A stretch of 64,000 nt of DNA from Pseudoscardovia suis (GCF_002797875.1 NZ_PGFC01000001.1:496001-560000), one strand, 5' to 3'. Positions 43,268-53,121 are shown, counted from the stretch's first letter. The notes: generated from the letters alone by a model not told the origin. Numbers and translations are program-made.

Positions 43268-43350
43268 TTGCATTCATGAACCAAGTTACATATTGTGTCT
43301 ACGTAACTTCAGTCCCGGCCCGCACCTTGTACCGCGGGTCCCGATAGCAA
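43268..43350 (+). promoter_or_regulatory. thrS promoter with palindrome over the -10 box
   Basis: A promoter TTGCAT (43268-43273), 17-bp spacer and TATTGT (43291-43296) is visible. AAGTTAC (43283-43289) and GTAACTT (43303-43309) flank the -10 box, as an operator would. A weak hairpin (CCCGC/GCGGG) follows in the leader. The 43072-43267 stretch holds nothing else recognisable. Confidence 0.5.
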
Positions 43351-43362
43351 AGGACACCAGCA

Positions 43363-45411
43363 ATGGAACAAACCTCCATGATTTCAATCACCGTCAACAA
43401 CGAGCACAAGGAGGTGGAATCCACTGCCACCGGAACCCAGCTGTTCGCTGAAGACCCCAATGTCATCGCCGTTCGCCTGAACGGAGAGCTGCGCGATCTG
43501 TATACGCCGCTCAAGGATGGCGACACCGTCGAATCCGTGACGCTTCAGTCCGAGGATGGTCTGGCAATCATGCGTCACTCGGCCACGCACGTGATGGCGC
43601 AGGCAGTCCAGCAGATTCGCCCCGACGCAAAGCTCGGCATCGGACCGGTTATCAAGGATGGTTTCTACTACGACTTCGATGTCAAGGATCCTTTCACCCC
43701 TGACGACATCAAAGAAATCGAAAAGCGCATGCAGCGCATCATCAAGGAAGGCCAGACCTTCCGCCGCCGCGTGGTGACGGAAGAGGAAGCTCGTTCCGAG
43801 GAAGCCAACGAGCCGTACAAGCTTGAGCTCATCGACTCCGCCGAAAAGACCATCAGCGACGAAGAAGCCACAGAGGTGTGCGAGAACGAGCTGACGTTCT
43901 ATGACAACCTCGACCATGATGGCAAGGTCGTGTGGAAGGACCTGTGCCGCGGACCTCACCTGCCCAGCACGAAGTACATCAAGGCCTTCAAGCTGCAGCG
44001 CTCCGCCTCCGCCTACTGGCGCGGCGATGAGAAGAACCCGATGCTGCAGCGCATCTACGGCACCGCATGGGCATCCAAGGACGACCTCAAGGCCTACACG
44101 ACCCGCATGGAGGAAGCCGCCCGCCGCGACCACCGCAAGCTTGGCCAGGAAATGGACCTGTTCTCGTTCCCGGATGAGATCGGTCCCGGCCTCGCGGTGT
44201 TCCATCCCAAGGGTGCCGCCGTCATCAATGCAATGAAGGAATACTCCCGCAAGCGCCATCTGCGCGGCGGCTACTCCTTCGTGCAGACCCCGCACATCAC
44301 CAAGGGCCACCTCTACGAAGTTTCTGGTCATCTTTCCTGGTACAAGGACGGCATGTATCCGCCCATGCGCGTGGATGAAGAGCGCGACGCCGACGGCAAT
44401 GTGACGAAGCAGGGCTTCGACTACTACCTCAAGCCAATGAACTGCCCGATGCACAACCTGATCTTCGCGTCCCGCCAGCGCTCGTACCGCGAGCTGCCGC
44501 TGCGACTGTTCGAGTTCGGCACGGTGTACCGTTACGAGAAGTCCGGCGTGGTGCACGGCCTGACCCGTGTACGCGGTTTGACGCAGGATGATTCCCACAT
44601 CTACTGCACCCGCGAGCAGATGCGCGACGAAATCCGCCGCGTGCTCAACTTCGTGCTCAGCGTGCTCAAGGACTTCGGCCTGAACGACTTCTACCTTGAG
44701 CTCTCCACGAAGGACGAGCACAAGTTCGTCGGATCCGACGAAATCTGGGAGGAGGCGACCAATACGCTTGCCGAGGTCGCCAAGGAATCCGGCCTCGAAC
44801 TCGTCGACGATCCGGGCGGCGCGGCATTCTACGGCCCGAAGATCTCGGTGCAGGCCCGCGACGCGATCGGCCGCACCTGGCAGGTGTCCACCATTCAGCT
44901 GGACTTCAACCTGCCGGAGCGCTTCCAGCTCGAATACATCGCGGCAGATGGCTCCCATCAGCGTCCGGTGATGATTCACCGCGCGCTGTTCGGCTCCATC
45001 GAGCGTTTCTTCGCCATCCTGCTCGAGCATTACGCCGGCGCGTTCCCCGCATGGCTCGCCCCGGTGCAGGTGCTCGGCGTTCCGGTGACGGACAACGCAG
45101 GGGAGCATCTGAAGAAGGTCATCGACAAGCTCACCTACAACTTCGTGCGTTGCGAGCTTGATGACTCCGACGACCGCTTCGGCAAGAAGATCCGCAACGC
45201 CTCCAAGTCGAAGGCACCGTTCATCCTCATCGCAGGTGAGGAAGACACCGCGAACAACGCGGTCAGCTTCCGCTTCCGCGACGGCAGCCAGAAGAACGGC
45301 GTGCCGGTGGACGAAGCCATCGAGCAGATCAAGGCCGCCATTGCTTCGCATCGCCAGGTCAACACCGCCGATGATTTCGAAGCAGCCATCGTCGCGCCGG
45401 CATACGAGTGA
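43363..45411 (+). CDS. thrS: Threonine-tRNA ligase
   Basis: ThrS charges tRNA-Thr. ATG 43363 gives 682 residues; an in-frame ATG at 43378 (MISITVN) is the more typical beginning. Domains: TGS ([18 protein letters not shown]), editing domain with the [12 protein letters not shown] and [10 protein letters not shown] motifs, class II catalytic core with [49 protein letters not shown] and the late [20 protein letters not shown], and an anticodon-binding domain at the end. All are intact. Its stop overlaps the start of the HIT gene by 4 bp, opening the same operon order as in mycobacteria. Confidence 0.97.
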   Translation: MEQTSMISITVNNEHKEVESTATGTQLFAEDPNVIAVRLNGELRDLYTPLKDGDTVESVTLQSEDGLAIMRHSATHVMAQAVQQIRPDAKLGIGPVIKDGFYYDFDVKDPFTPDDIKEIEKRMQRIIKEGQTFRRRVVTEEEARSEEANEPYKLELIDSAEKTISDEEATEVCENELTFYDNLDHDGKVVWKDLCRGPHLPSTKYIKAFKLQRSASAYWRGDEKNPMLQRIYGTAWASKDDLKAYTTRMEEAARRDHRKLGQEMDLFSFPDEIGPGLAVFHPKGAAVINAMKEYSRKRHLRGGYSFVQTPHITKGHLYEVSGHLSWYKDGMYPPMRVDEERDADGNVTKQGFDYYLKPMNCPMHNLIFASRQRSYRELPLRLFEFGTVYRYEKSGVVHGLTRVRGLTQDDSHIYCTREQMRDEIRRVLNFVLSVLKDFGLNDFYLELSTKDEHKFVGSDEIWEEATNTLAEVAKESGLELVDDPGGAAFYGPKISVQARDAIGRTWQVSTIQLDFNLPERFQLEYIAADGSHQRPVMIHRALFGSIERFFAILLEHYAGAFPAWLAPVQVLGVPVTDNAGEHLKKVIDKLTYNFVRCELDDSDDRFGKKIRNASKSKAPFILIAGEEDTANNAVSFRFRDGSQKNGVPVDEAIEQIKAAIASHRQVNTADDFEAAIVAPAYE

Positions 45412-46061
45412 GCCGCGCGATGGACGACACACAGCAAGGGGAAGCCGTGAGGATCGACGATCCGCGCGACTTCCCTCCGCGTGAGGATGGATACCAGCGT
45501 CTGTGGACGCCGCAGCGCATGTCGTATGTGCTGCGCGGCAATAAGGACGGCGACGCCAAGAAGCCGCACGGCTCCGAGTGCCCGTTCTGCGCAGGGCCGA
45601 AGAAATCGGATGAGGACGGGCTCATCGCATGGCGCGGCACGTATGTGTTCGCCATCATGAACCTGTATCCATACAACTGCGGGCATCTGATGATCTGCCC
45701 TTACCGTCACGTGAGCCTGCTCACGGATCTGACCGATGACGAGCTGTTCGAGTTCGAAAAGGCCAGCGCGCTTGCGATGGACGTGATGCGCGAGGTCTCG
45801 CATCCGGATGGCTGGAACCTGGGAATCAACCAGGGCGATGTCGCCGGTGCGGGCGTCGCCACGCATCTGCATCAGCACATAGTGCCACGCTGGAACGGCG
45901 ATTCCAATTTCATGCCCATCGTCGCACAGACCCGCACGATGCCAATCCTGCTCCATGAGCAGCGTGAGGCATACGCCGAGGGATTCGCCACGTTGGCGCC
46001 CAGCCATGGGCTGCCCGCACAGGCACCCGCGACAGGCAACGACACCAAGGACAGGAACTGA
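45408..46061 (+). CDS. HIT-domain protein
   Basis: This is a histidine-triad nucleotide hydrolase or transferase, probably acting on Ap4A-like compounds. GTG 45408 overlaps the thrS stop; ATG 45420 is another option. It has 217 residues with the Cys pair [27 protein letters not shown] and the catalytic triad [11 protein letters not shown]. In mycobacteria the orthologous gene lies at the same place between thrS and the PI phosphate synthase gene. Confidence 0.92.
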   Translation: MSRAMDDTQQGEAVRIDDPRDFPPREDGYQRLWTPQRMSYVLRGNKDGDAKKPHGSECPFCAGPKKSDEDGLIAWRGTYVFAIMNLYPYNCGHLMICPYRHVSLLTDLTDDELFEFEKASALAMDVMREVSHPDGWNLGINQGDVAGAGVATHLHQHIVPRWNGDSNFMPIVAQTRTMPILLHEQREAYAEGFATLAPSHGLPAQAPATGNDTKDRN

Positions 46062-46065
46062 CCCC

Positions 46066-46707
46066 ATGTTCGAGAATCTGCGCAAACCATGGAAGCGTCT
46101 CATCGCGCCCATCGCACGCGGACTGCACGCCATAGGCGTTACCGCGAACGCCGTGACGATTTTCGGTGCCGCCGGCACTGTCATCGCCGCGTTCGTAACC
46201 GGCATCACCGGATGGATGCTTGCCGGTTCGCTCGTGATGGCGGTGCTTGTCGTCTTCGACTCCCTTGACGGCTCGGTTGCCGCTTTGGAAGGCGGCGGCA
46301 CGAAGTTCGGGGCGTTCCTGGACTCGACGCTCGACCGCATCGCTGACTGGGCGGTGCTCACTGCCATCATCATCTATCTGGTGCGGCAGCCGGACTTCAT
46401 GACGGTGTGGCCGCAGGTGTGCTTCTATAGCGCACTAGTGGCGATCATGACGTCGTTCGTGACATCCTATGCTCGCGCCCGCGGCGAAGCGGTGGGCTAC
46501 GAAGCGAAGAACGGCATCGCGACGCGCTCCGACAGACTGGTGATCATCTTGGTGGGCATGTTCCTGTATGGATGCGGCTTGCCGCTTGCCGTGCTCAGCG
46601 TGTTCATCGCCGTGCTCGCGCTGCTTGGCGTCATCACCGTGTGGCAGCGCATGCATCGCATCCACCAGTTGGCGATGGCAGATCCGCACAACAGGGTGAA
46701 TTCCTGA
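46066..46707 (+). CDS. CDP-alcohol phosphatidyltransferase, likely phosphatidylinositol phosphate synthase
   Basis: This membrane enzyme joins CDP-diacylglycerol to an alcohol; from the neighbourhood the alcohol is likely inositol 1-phosphate, the first step to phosphatidylinositol. ATG 46066 lies 5 bp after the HIT gene, giving 213 residues with six membrane helices. The signature reads DSLDGSVAALEGGGTKFGAF, then LDSTLDRIAD. All four Asp of D-x2-DG-x2-A-x9-G-x3-D-x3-D are there, but the usual Arg of the AR pair is Ala. A basic pocket TSYARARGEAVGYEAKNGIA follows as in known PI phosphate synthases. Confidence 0.9.
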   Translation: MFENLRKPWKRLIAPIARGLHAIGVTANAVTIFGAAGTVIAAFVTGITGWMLAGSLVMAVLVVFDSLDGSVAALEGGGTKFGAFLDSTLDRIADWAVLTAIIIYLVRQPDFMTVWPQVCFYSALVAIMTSFVTSYARARGEAVGYEAKNGIATRSDRLVIILVGMFLYGCGLPLAVLSVFIAVLALLGVITVWQRMHRIHQLAMADPHNRVNS

Positions 46708-46725
46708 TACGCGGCCCGCTCTCAC

Positions 46726-46785
46726 AAGCGCCCTGCTTTTCGCGTTGTGATATTTGCTCCAACGCGGGAACGGGGCGCTTTTGTT
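46726..46785 (+). terminator. Two-tier terminator after the PI phosphate synthase gene
   Basis: AAGCGCCC (46726-46733) pairs with GGGCGCTT (46773-46780), and inside it CGCGTT (46741-46746) pairs with AACGCG (46761-46766); TTTG follows. It splits the cluster into two transcription units. Confidence 0.75.
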
Positions 46786-46979
46786 GGTATATGTAATATT
46801 GCGTAATATCGTCAGGCCTTGCATGAATCCGCCTCTTCGACGGAAAATGACGAAGGCTCAGACAGCCAATCGACCGATCGCCCGCCACGCAGATGATGAG
46901 AAATGCGGGGGACAAGGAATGATGAGATTAGTCTGGCACCATGCGGTGTGCGACCCCACTGTGACATACGCTGAGCGAG

Positions 46980-47021
46980 GACATGCACGCTGTGACATGC
47001 ACGCTGTGACATGCACGCTGT
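46980..47021. repeat. 14-bp tandem repeat, three copies, before the acyltransferase gene
   Basis: GACATGCACGCTGT occurs three times without gaps (46980, 46994, 47008). A worn copy (GACATACGCTGAG) lies just upstream. It ends 24 bp before the next start codon. Confidence 0.9.
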
Positions 47022-47045
47022 GCGAGGAAAGGCGAGAAGGACAAT

Positions 47046-48053
47046 ATGATCGATTCGATTTTGGTATTTGTGGCAAAGCATGCCTCCAGTCTTCCCGAAC
47101 GACTCGTCAGGGGAGCGTTCCTGCTCGCTGCCGACATCCTGTGGCTTCTAGGACTTGGCGGAGAGCGGCAGCTGGAGCGAAACCTCGCGCATGTGCTGCA
47201 CGCTCGTGACGGTGCGGCACCGTCGCGTCACGCTGTGCGCCGCACAGCCCGCCGGGCGATGCGCTCGTATTTCACCTATTTTTCAGAGGCCATGACGCTT
47301 GAGGCCCGTGATAGCGCTACGTTGGACGCGCGCGTCAGGGGGGCGGGCGCCTACCTCGATGACATTCTGGCGAATTCCCGCCATGCATCGATACCCGCCG
47401 CACTGGGCCATCAAGGCAATTGGGATTACGCCGGATTCTGGTCGCACCTGCATCTGTTGCCTGTCACGACCGTGGCGGAACGTCTGTCGAACGAACAGCT
47501 GCTCGAGGAGTTCATTTCCATCCGAAAGCGTGCAGGAATCGCGATTTTCACAACGAAGACACCGGGCCTCACTGACAAGCTCAAAGACGTCATGCGCGGC
47601 GAGGAGCACCGCCTCGTGCCGCTGCTGGCGGACAGGGATCTGAGCCACCATGGCGAATTCGTCAATGCCTTCGACTCGATGATCCGTGTTGCACGAGGGC
47701 CCGCCACGCTGTCGTATGACCTGATGACACCGCTTTACGTAGTCAATGTGTATCGCGAGAAGCTTCACGGCGAGCGCCGCAAAAAAGCGAAGACTCCCTA
47801 CGGTTACGTCATTGACATCTCCGGAAAGGTCGATCCGCACGACTACCAAGGCATGGAGCGCGAGGAGGCGCTGCGCGCCATCAGCCAGGAGTGGGTGCGT
47901 CAATGGTGCGCGAACGTCATGGAGCACCCCGAGGACTGGCACATGCTGCAAAGAGTGTTCCTGGAAGACATGGATGCGACGCGCATGTCGAATGTGCCCG
48001 ACGATGTTGCCCATCGACTCGAAGAGTTGCATAAAGGCACACGCCATGCGTGA
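47046..48053 (+). CDS. Phosphatidylinositol mannoside acyltransferase-like protein
   Basis: This is a membrane-associated acyltransferase of the lauroyl/PatA family. By position it should acylate the mannose of PIM lipids, as PatA does in mycobacteria. ATG 47046 with AGAAGGA gives 335 residues. The catalytic H-x4-D motif is in ALGHQGNWDYAGFW. Family marks include the two basic stretches KRAGIAIF and PEDWHMLQRVFLED. The gene stands between the PI phosphate synthase and PimA-like genes as in Mycobacterium tuberculosis Rv2612c-Rv2610c. Confidence 0.88.
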   Translation: MIDSILVFVAKHASSLPERLVRGAFLLAADILWLLGLGGERQLERNLAHVLHARDGAAPSRHAVRRTARRAMRSYFTYFSEAMTLEARDSATLDARVRGAGAYLDDILANSRHASIPAALGHQGNWDYAGFWSHLHLLPVTTVAERLSNEQLLEEFISIRKRAGIAIFTTKTPGLTDKLKDVMRGEEHRLVPLLADRDLSHHGEFVNAFDSMIRVARGPATLSYDLMTPLYVVNVYREKLHGERRKKAKTPYGYVIDISGKVDPHDYQGMEREEALRAISQEWVRQWCANVMEHPEDWHMLQRVFLEDMDATRMSNVPDDVAHRLEELHKGTRHA

Positions 48054-48178
48054 GTGAGCTGGGCCGCGAGCAGGCTGCGGGTGAGCAGGCTATGCGATAA
48101 AAAGTCTGCTCATCGATTAGACTATGCGTTTGTTTTGAATCAGGCAGGCATGCCCCATGCACAACCCCGCGTACACAG

Positions 48179-48208
48179 ACACGCATGGATACGCATGAAT
48201 ACGCATAC
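48179..48208. repeat. 10-bp direct repeats before pimA
   Basis: AYACGCATRN occurs three times in tandem (48179, 48189, 48199). Confidence 0.75.
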
Positions 48209-48295
48209 GAAGGCAATTGACAGCGGCGCCTGACGGCAGCCGCATGACGCGAACGAACAGAACACACACGAAAACACCAGCGAAAGAAGGAAGCG

Positions 48296-49612
48296 ATGAC
48301 CCTCGATGACAGTCAGGCAGCCGCTCGCATCGACTTCAGCACACTGAGTCTCGACGAGCTGCGGGCGATGGACCCCCTGCAGGGACGCAAACTTCGCATC
48401 GGCATCATCTGCCCGTACTCGATGGAATACCCCGGGGGCGTGCAATTCCACATCCTTGATTTCGCCGAGGAACTCATGGAACGCGGTCACTACGTGCAGG
48501 TGCTCGCGCCTGGCCGACGCACGAAAGACATGCCCCTGTGGGTGCAGACCACCGGCACGAGCTTCACGATTCCCTTCAACGGATCCGTCGCGCACCTGAG
48601 CTTCTTCGGGACCGCGGGGATGCGCACCCGCCGATGGATACGACAGGGGAAGTTCGACATCGTACATCTGCATGAGCCGGAGGTGCCGAGCCTGTCGCAC
48701 AAGGCGCTGCGCCCGGGTTTCAAGCACCCGCCGTATGTGGCTACGTTCCATGCGTCCTTCGACACGTATCCCAAGACCTTGGAGATGTTCGAGAACTACC
48801 TGCGCCACCGCACCAGCGCAATCAGCCAGGCAATCTGCGTCTCGCCATCGTCCTGGCGCATTGCGCAGCATTACCTCGACACATCCATACCCGTGCACAT
48901 CATCCCCAACGGCGTGCAAACGCAGTATTTCTCGCAAGCCACGCCGAACCCTGCATGGCAGGGCACCACGTCGGCGCCCACCATCGGCTTCCTTGGCCGC
49001 ATGGGGGAGGAGCGCAAGGGATTCCGCGTATTCGCCGAAGCAATGCGGCACATCCTCAAGTTCTATCCGCATGCACGGTTCCTGTGCGCGGGCGACGGAG
49101 AGGAGGCGGCGCGCAAGATCCTCAGCAGCATCGACGGAAAGCTCGTGGATCATGTGGAGTTCCTCGGGCGCATCTCCGATGACGACAAGGCGCGGTTCTA
49201 CAAGTCGCTCACGATGTACATCGCTCCGCAGACCGGCGGCGAAAGCTTTGGCATCGTGCTCGTGGAGGCGATGGCGGCGGGCTGCCCGGTCGTCGCATCC
49301 GACCTCGAGGCTTTCAAGGATGTTTCGGAGAACGGCAAGGACGTCAACTTGTTCCTCGCCGGACAGAGCAAATCCCTGGCGCAGAACGTCATCGGGCTGC
49401 TGGCGAACAAGCCGGTGCTTGACGAACTGGGACAGAAAGGGCAAGCTCGGTCGCTGACCTATGAATGGGACCGCGTGGACGTGGAGCTTCTCGACGTGTA
49501 TGCGAAGGCACTGGGCGAGCAGGAAGGCTCTGACGTGCTCGAGGAAAGCCTCAATGCCACCAGCACAGGCCACGCCCGCAGGCGGGGTCGATTCAGCGCT
49601 CGGCTTGACTGA
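48296..49612 (+). CDS. pimA: GT4 glycosyltransferase, phosphatidylinositol mannosyltransferase PimA-like
   Basis: PimA puts the first mannose from GDP-mannose on phosphatidylinositol at the inner face of the membrane. ATG 48296 after GAAGGAAG gives 438 residues, longer than mycobacterial PimA (378) through a 30-residue leader and a basic Ser-rich tail. Marks: IGIICPYSMEYPGGVQFHIL, DIVHLHEPEVPSLS, TFHASFDTYPK, FLGRMGEERKGFRVFAEAM, CAGDGEEA and TGGESFGIVLVEAMAAGCPVV with the catalytic glutamate. The N-terminal GGV loop and context make PimA much more likely than another GT4 enzyme. Confidence 0.9.
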   Translation: MTLDDSQAAARIDFSTLSLDELRAMDPLQGRKLRIGIICPYSMEYPGGVQFHILDFAEELMERGHYVQVLAPGRRTKDMPLWVQTTGTSFTIPFNGSVAHLSFFGTAGMRTRRWIRQGKFDIVHLHEPEVPSLSHKALRPGFKHPPYVATFHASFDTYPKTLEMFENYLRHRTSAISQAICVSPSSWRIAQHYLDTSIPVHIIPNGVQTQYFSQATPNPAWQGTTSAPTIGFLGRMGEERKGFRVFAEAMRHILKFYPHARFLCAGDGEEAARKILSSIDGKLVDHVEFLGRISDDDKARFYKSLTMYIAPQTGGESFGIVLVEAMAAGCPVVASDLEAFKDVSENGKDVNLFLAGQSKSLAQNVIGLLANKPVLDELGQKGQARSLTYEWDRVDVELLDVYAKALGEQEGSDVLEESLNATSTGHARRRGRFSARLD

Positions 49613-49622
49613 GCGCCTGATG

Positions 49623-49652
49623 TTGTGCCTTGTCGCAAACGCTATTTATAAT
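49623..49652 (+). promoter_or_regulatory. yebC promoter
   Basis: TTGTGC (49623-49628), an 18-bp spacer and a consensus TATAAT (49647-49652) lie 45 bp before the yebC start. Confidence 0.7.
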
Positions 49653-49696
49653 CGCAACGTTTGAATGTATTCGTCCGTTCTCAATCAGGAGCACTA

Positions 49697-50455
49697 ATGT
49701 CCGGACATTCCAAGTGGGCCACTACGAAGAACAAGAAGGCGGCCATTGACGCCAAGCGCGGCAAGCTGTTTGCCAAGCTCATCAAGAACATCGAAATCGC
49801 TGCACGCACCGGCGGCGGCGACCCCAACGGCAACCCGACCCTCTACGACGCCATCGTCAAGGCGAAGAAGAGCTCTGTGCCGGCCGACAACATCACCCGC
49901 GCCGTCAAGCGTGGTTCCGGTGAAGAAGCCGGTGGCGCAGATTACGAAGAGATTGTCTACGAAGGCTATGCACCCGGTGGCGTCGGCCTGATCATCCAGT
50001 GCCTCACCGATAACCGCAACCGCGCCGCAGCCGACGTGCGTTCCACCCTGACGAAGAAGGGCGGCTCGCTCGCCGCAAACGGCTCCGTGAGCTTCAACTT
50101 CGAACGCAAGGGCCAGATTGTCGTGCCGTCCGAGGGCGTCGATTACGACAAGCTGTTCGAGATCGCCGCTGATGCAGGCGCAGAGGATGTGTCGGATGAC
50201 GGCGACACCTACACGATCACGACCGATCCGTCCGATCTGGTGACCGTGCGCAAGGCCGTGCAGGACGCTGGCATCGACTACGATTCCGCTGACGCCGTGC
50301 TGGTGCCGCAGAACGAGGTCACGCTGGACCTCGAGGCAGCGCAGAAGGTCAACAACCTCATCGACGCCCTCGATGACCTCGACGATGTGCAGAACATCTA
50401 CTCGAACTGGACCGCCTCTGACGAAGTCATGCAGCAGCTCGAGGAAGCGGAGTGA
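49697..50455 (+). CDS. yebC: YebC/PmpR-family protein
   Basis: YebC-family proteins are conserved in bacteria; some act as transcription regulators, and recent work ties the family to translation of difficult stretches. ATG 49697 with CAGGAG gives 252 residues. Marks: [62 protein letters not shown] and the [18 protein letters not shown] end. ruvC follows by 13 bp, the usual pairing. Confidence 0.95.
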   Translation: MSGHSKWATTKNKKAAIDAKRGKLFAKLIKNIEIAARTGGGDPNGNPTLYDAIVKAKKSSVPADNITRAVKRGSGEEAGGADYEEIVYEGYAPGGVGLIIQCLTDNRNRAAADVRSTLTKKGGSLAANGSVSFNFERKGQIVVPSEGVDYDKLFEIAADAGAEDVSDDGDTYTITTDPSDLVTVRKAVQDAGIDYDSADAVLVPQNEVTLDLEAAQKVNNLIDALDDLDDVQNIYSNWTASDEVMQQLEEAE

Positions 50456-50468
50456 CGAAGGCATCGTC

Positions 50469-51053
50469 ATGCTGATCCTCGGTGTCGACCCCGGACTTAC
50501 CCGGTGCGGAGTCGGTGTCATAGAAGCCGGCGCATCGCGCCGGCTTTCTTTTGTGCACGTGGATGTGATCCGCTCCAAGCCGGAGCAGCCGCAGGACCTT
50601 CGGCTGCTCACCATCTACAACGGATTATGCGCGAAATTCGACCGGTTCATACCCGATGTGGTGTCCATCGAACGCGTGTTCGCGCAAGAGAACCGCAGCA
50701 CGGTGCTCGGAACGGCGCAGGTCGCGGGATTGGCCATGCTCGCCGCCGCGCAACGAGGCATCCCCACGGCCTTGCACACGCCGTCGGAGGTGAAGCTGGC
50801 CATCACAGGCAACGGCATGGCTCCCAAGGCGCAGGTGGAGAACATGGTCATGCGCATCCTGAGCCTCAATGAGCCTCCCAAGCCGGCGGACGCGGCGGAT
50901 GCCTTGGCACAGGCCATCTGCCATGCTTTGCGACCTGCCGGTGCCATCCAAGGCGGCGAACGCGAGGAGCATCTGACCGCCGCCCAGCGCCAATGGGCGG
51001 TCGCCATGCAGAAGGCACGCCGGGGCAGAGGCGGAATAAAGCGCGATATGTAA
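50469..51053 (+). CDS. ruvC: Crossover junction endodeoxyribonuclease RuvC
   Basis: RuvC cuts Holliday junctions. ATG 50469 gives 194 residues. The acidic active site is visible: [23 protein letters not shown], and late [16 protein letters not shown]. The start lies 13 bp after yebC, so they share transcription. The stop codon overlaps the first bases of the LexA palindrome that serves ruvA. Confidence 0.95.
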   Translation: MLILGVDPGLTRCGVGVIEAGASRRLSFVHVDVIRSKPEQPQDLRLLTIYNGLCAKFDRFIPDVVSIERVFAQENRSTVLGTAQVAGLAMLAAAQRGIPTALHTPSEVKLAITGNGMAPKAQVENMVMRILSLNEPPKPADAADALAQAICHALRPAGAIQGGEREEHLTAAQRQWAVAMQKARRGRGGIKRDM

Positions 51054-51083
51054 CATACTTCGAACATCTGTTCGAAGTATGTT
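51052..51083 (+). promoter_or_regulatory. LexA (SOS) box in a 32-bp perfect palindrome upstream of ruvA
   Basis: AACATACTTCGAAC (51052-51065), ATCT, then the exact complement at 51070-51083. The centre TTCGAAC-ATCT-GTTCGAA is a perfect LexA box. The outer arms extend the symmetry well beyond what LexA needs. It separates ruvC from ruvAB, so only ruvAB (and genes after it) would be SOS-induced from here. Confidence 0.9.
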
Positions 51084-51167
51084 ATGATGGCCAAGGATAC
51101 CGTGACCCAGCCAGCGCAAGCGGTTCGGTCAAGCCTTATCGATTGCAACCTTTCAAGGAGGTCGGAG

Positions 51168-51794
51168 ATGTTCGCCAGCCTTACCGGGACCGTGGAGACA
51201 GTGGGGGCCGACTCCGCCGTCATCGACGTCAACGGAGTGGGGTTCCTCGTGAGGATGTCCGCCCTCGATCTGGCGCACCTGCACACAGGCCAACAGACGC
51301 ACGTGCTCACATCGCTGCACGTCGCGCAGGACAGCCTGAGCCTCTATGGATTCCTGGCCCGTCAATCGCAGGAGCTGTTCGCACAGCTGCTCAAGGTCAG
51401 CGGAATCGGACCGAAGGTCGCTCTCGGGGTGCTGTCCAGCTTCACTCCAGCGCAATTCGCGGACATCGTCCAGCGGCAGGACACGACCGCCCTCACCAAG
51501 GCGCAGGGGCTGGGACGCAAAGGCGCCCAGAAGATCATCTTGGAACTGGCCAACAAACTGGTGCTCGACAGTGACTCAGCATCTGGCAGCCAGGCTGATG
51601 CACAGCCCGCGGACCCGGTGGCGGCGCAACTCGTCGACGCGATGGTCGGCATGGGCAAGGACGCAAAGCAGGCGCAGGAAGCCGTGAACAAGGCCATCGA
51701 GGCCTTGGGGATCGCAACGCCCATGCCTGCCGACAAGAGTGTCGAATCCCAAGTGCTGTCCTACGCGTTCCGCAGCATGGATAGGAGGGACTAG
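51168..51794 (+). CDS. ruvA: Holliday junction branch migration protein RuvA
   Basis: RuvA holds the four-way junction for the RuvB motor. ATG 51168 with a very strong AAGGAGGTCGGAG gives 208 residues. The N-terminal barrel ([12 protein letters not shown]) is followed by two helix-hairpin-helix motifs ([17 protein letters not shown] and [20 protein letters not shown]), a flexible Gln/Asp/Ala linker and the RuvB-binding domain. ruvB follows 2 bp later. Confidence 0.96.
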   Translation: MFASLTGTVETVGADSAVIDVNGVGFLVRMSALDLAHLHTGQQTHVLTSLHVAQDSLSLYGFLARQSQELFAQLLKVSGIGPKVALGVLSSFTPAQFADIVQRQDTTALTKAQGLGRKGAQKIILELANKLVLDSDSASGSQADAQPADPVAAQLVDAMVGMGKDAKQAQEAVNKAIEALGIATPMPADKSVESQVLSYAFRSMDRRD

Positions 51795-51796
51795 CG

Positions 51797-52852
51797 ATGG
51801 CAGATGGCATCAAGCCGAATCTCGGCGCCGCGGAAGACTCTCTGCGCATGGTCTCCGCTCAGACGCAGCAGAACGAGCAGCTGTCCGACGAAGAGCTGCG
51901 CCCGGCGTCCCTCGATGACTTCATCGGGCAGCCGCGCCTCAAAGAGCAGATGCGGCTCTTCCTGACGGCAGCCCAGAAAAGGGGAGTGCCGCCGGACCAC
52001 ATCCTGCTCGCAGGCCCTCCTGGACTGGGCAAGACGACATTGGCAATGATCGTCGCCAATGAGCTGGGAGTTCCAGTGCGCATCACGTCCGGACCGGCAA
52101 TCCAGCACGCGGGCGACCTTGCCTCCATCCTCAGCTCTCTGGATGAGGGAGAAGTGCTCTTCATCGACGAGATCCATCGCCTGCCTCGCGCAGCCGAAGA
52201 GATGATGTACATCGCTATGGAGGATTTCCGCGTGGATGTGATGGTGGGCAAGGGCCCTGGCGCGTCATCGATTCCCCTGACACTGCCGCGGTTCACGGTG
52301 GTGGGAGCCACGACACGCGAGGGCATGCTTCCATCGCCTTTGCGCGCCCGCTTCGGTTTCACCGCTCATCTGGACTATTATCCGGACGATGAGCTGCGCA
52401 AGCTGATTCATCGCTCGGCTTCGGTGCTCGAGGTCTCGATCACCGAAGAGGCCGCCGCCCAGCTGGCAAGCAGGTCACGCGGCACGCCTCGAATCGCCAA
52501 CCGCCTGCTCCGACGCGTGCGGGACTGGGGCGTGGTCCACGATCTCGATGTCATCGATGAGGACGCGGTGCAGGCTGCGCTCGACCTGTATCAGATCGAT
52601 TCGCAGGGCCTTGACCGACTGGACATCGCCGTGCTCAACGCCGTATGCCGCCAGTTCAATGGCGGTCCGGTGGGATTGAGCAATCTGGCCGCCATGGTCG
52701 GAGAAGAGGCGGAAACCGTCGAAACCGTGTGTGAACCCTACTTGGTGCGGGAAGGATTCCTCATACGCACGCCTCGAGGCCGCGTGGCGACGCAGAAAGC
52801 GTGGAAGCATCTGGGGATCGTTCCTCCCGATGATGTCAATTCGCTGTTCTAA
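51797..52852 (+). CDS. ruvB: Holliday junction branch migration ATPase RuvB
   Basis: RuvB is the AAA+ ring motor of branch migration. The 351-residue protein shows [19 protein letters not shown], Walker [14 protein letters not shown], Walker [13 protein letters not shown], the sensor and arginine region [22 protein letters not shown], and the winged helix [21 protein letters not shown] with [11 protein letters not shown]. Spacing of 2 bp shows tight coupling with ruvA. Confidence 0.97.
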   Translation: MADGIKPNLGAAEDSLRMVSAQTQQNEQLSDEELRPASLDDFIGQPRLKEQMRLFLTAAQKRGVPPDHILLAGPPGLGKTTLAMIVANELGVPVRITSGPAIQHAGDLASILSSLDEGEVLFIDEIHRLPRAAEEMMYIAMEDFRVDVMVGKGPGASSIPLTLPRFTVVGATTREGMLPSPLRARFGFTAHLDYYPDDELRKLIHRSASVLEVSITEEAAAQLASRSRGTPRIANRLLRRVRDWGVVHDLDVIDEDAVQAALDLYQIDSQGLDRLDIAVLNAVCRQFNGGPVGLSNLAAMVGEEAETVETVCEPYLVREGFLIRTPRGRVATQKAWKHLGIVPPDDVNSLF

Positions 52853-52925
52853 GGTGGCACAAGGCAAACCGGGCTGCACTCCGCAGCCGCAGCGCAGCCC
52901 GTCGCAACACGCTACCGTCGCGCCC

Positions 52926-52998
52926 CACTGCTGCAACATCACTGTTGCAGCTCACTGCTGCAGCGACTGTTGCAGCCCACTGTTGCAACAGTCGCTGC
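52926..52998. repeat. CACTGYTGCARC repeats between ruvB and yajC
   Basis: CACTGYTGCARC-like units occur five to six times with 11-16 bp spacing. Just after them, GATGCRCAGCCCAAYT occurs twice (about 53034-53066). Confidence 0.8.
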
Positions 52999-53121
52999 CG
53001 GATGAACCGTGGAATGCGTCGGGCATCGCGCCTGATGCGCAGCCCAATTGATGCACAGCCCAACGGCATACCGCTATCGCTTTGAAAACATACGCCAGCC
53101 GCGACCGCAAGGAGGTCACCA

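Noticed and set aside
43311-43350. T-box leader for thrS (TGTACCGCGGGT)
   Set aside because: The leader is only about 65 nt and lacks a specifier helix and a terminator.
43384-45432. A 680-codon frame on the minus strand opposite thrS
   Set aside because: It is a by-product of codon bias in thrS. The plus strand encodes all ThrS motifs.
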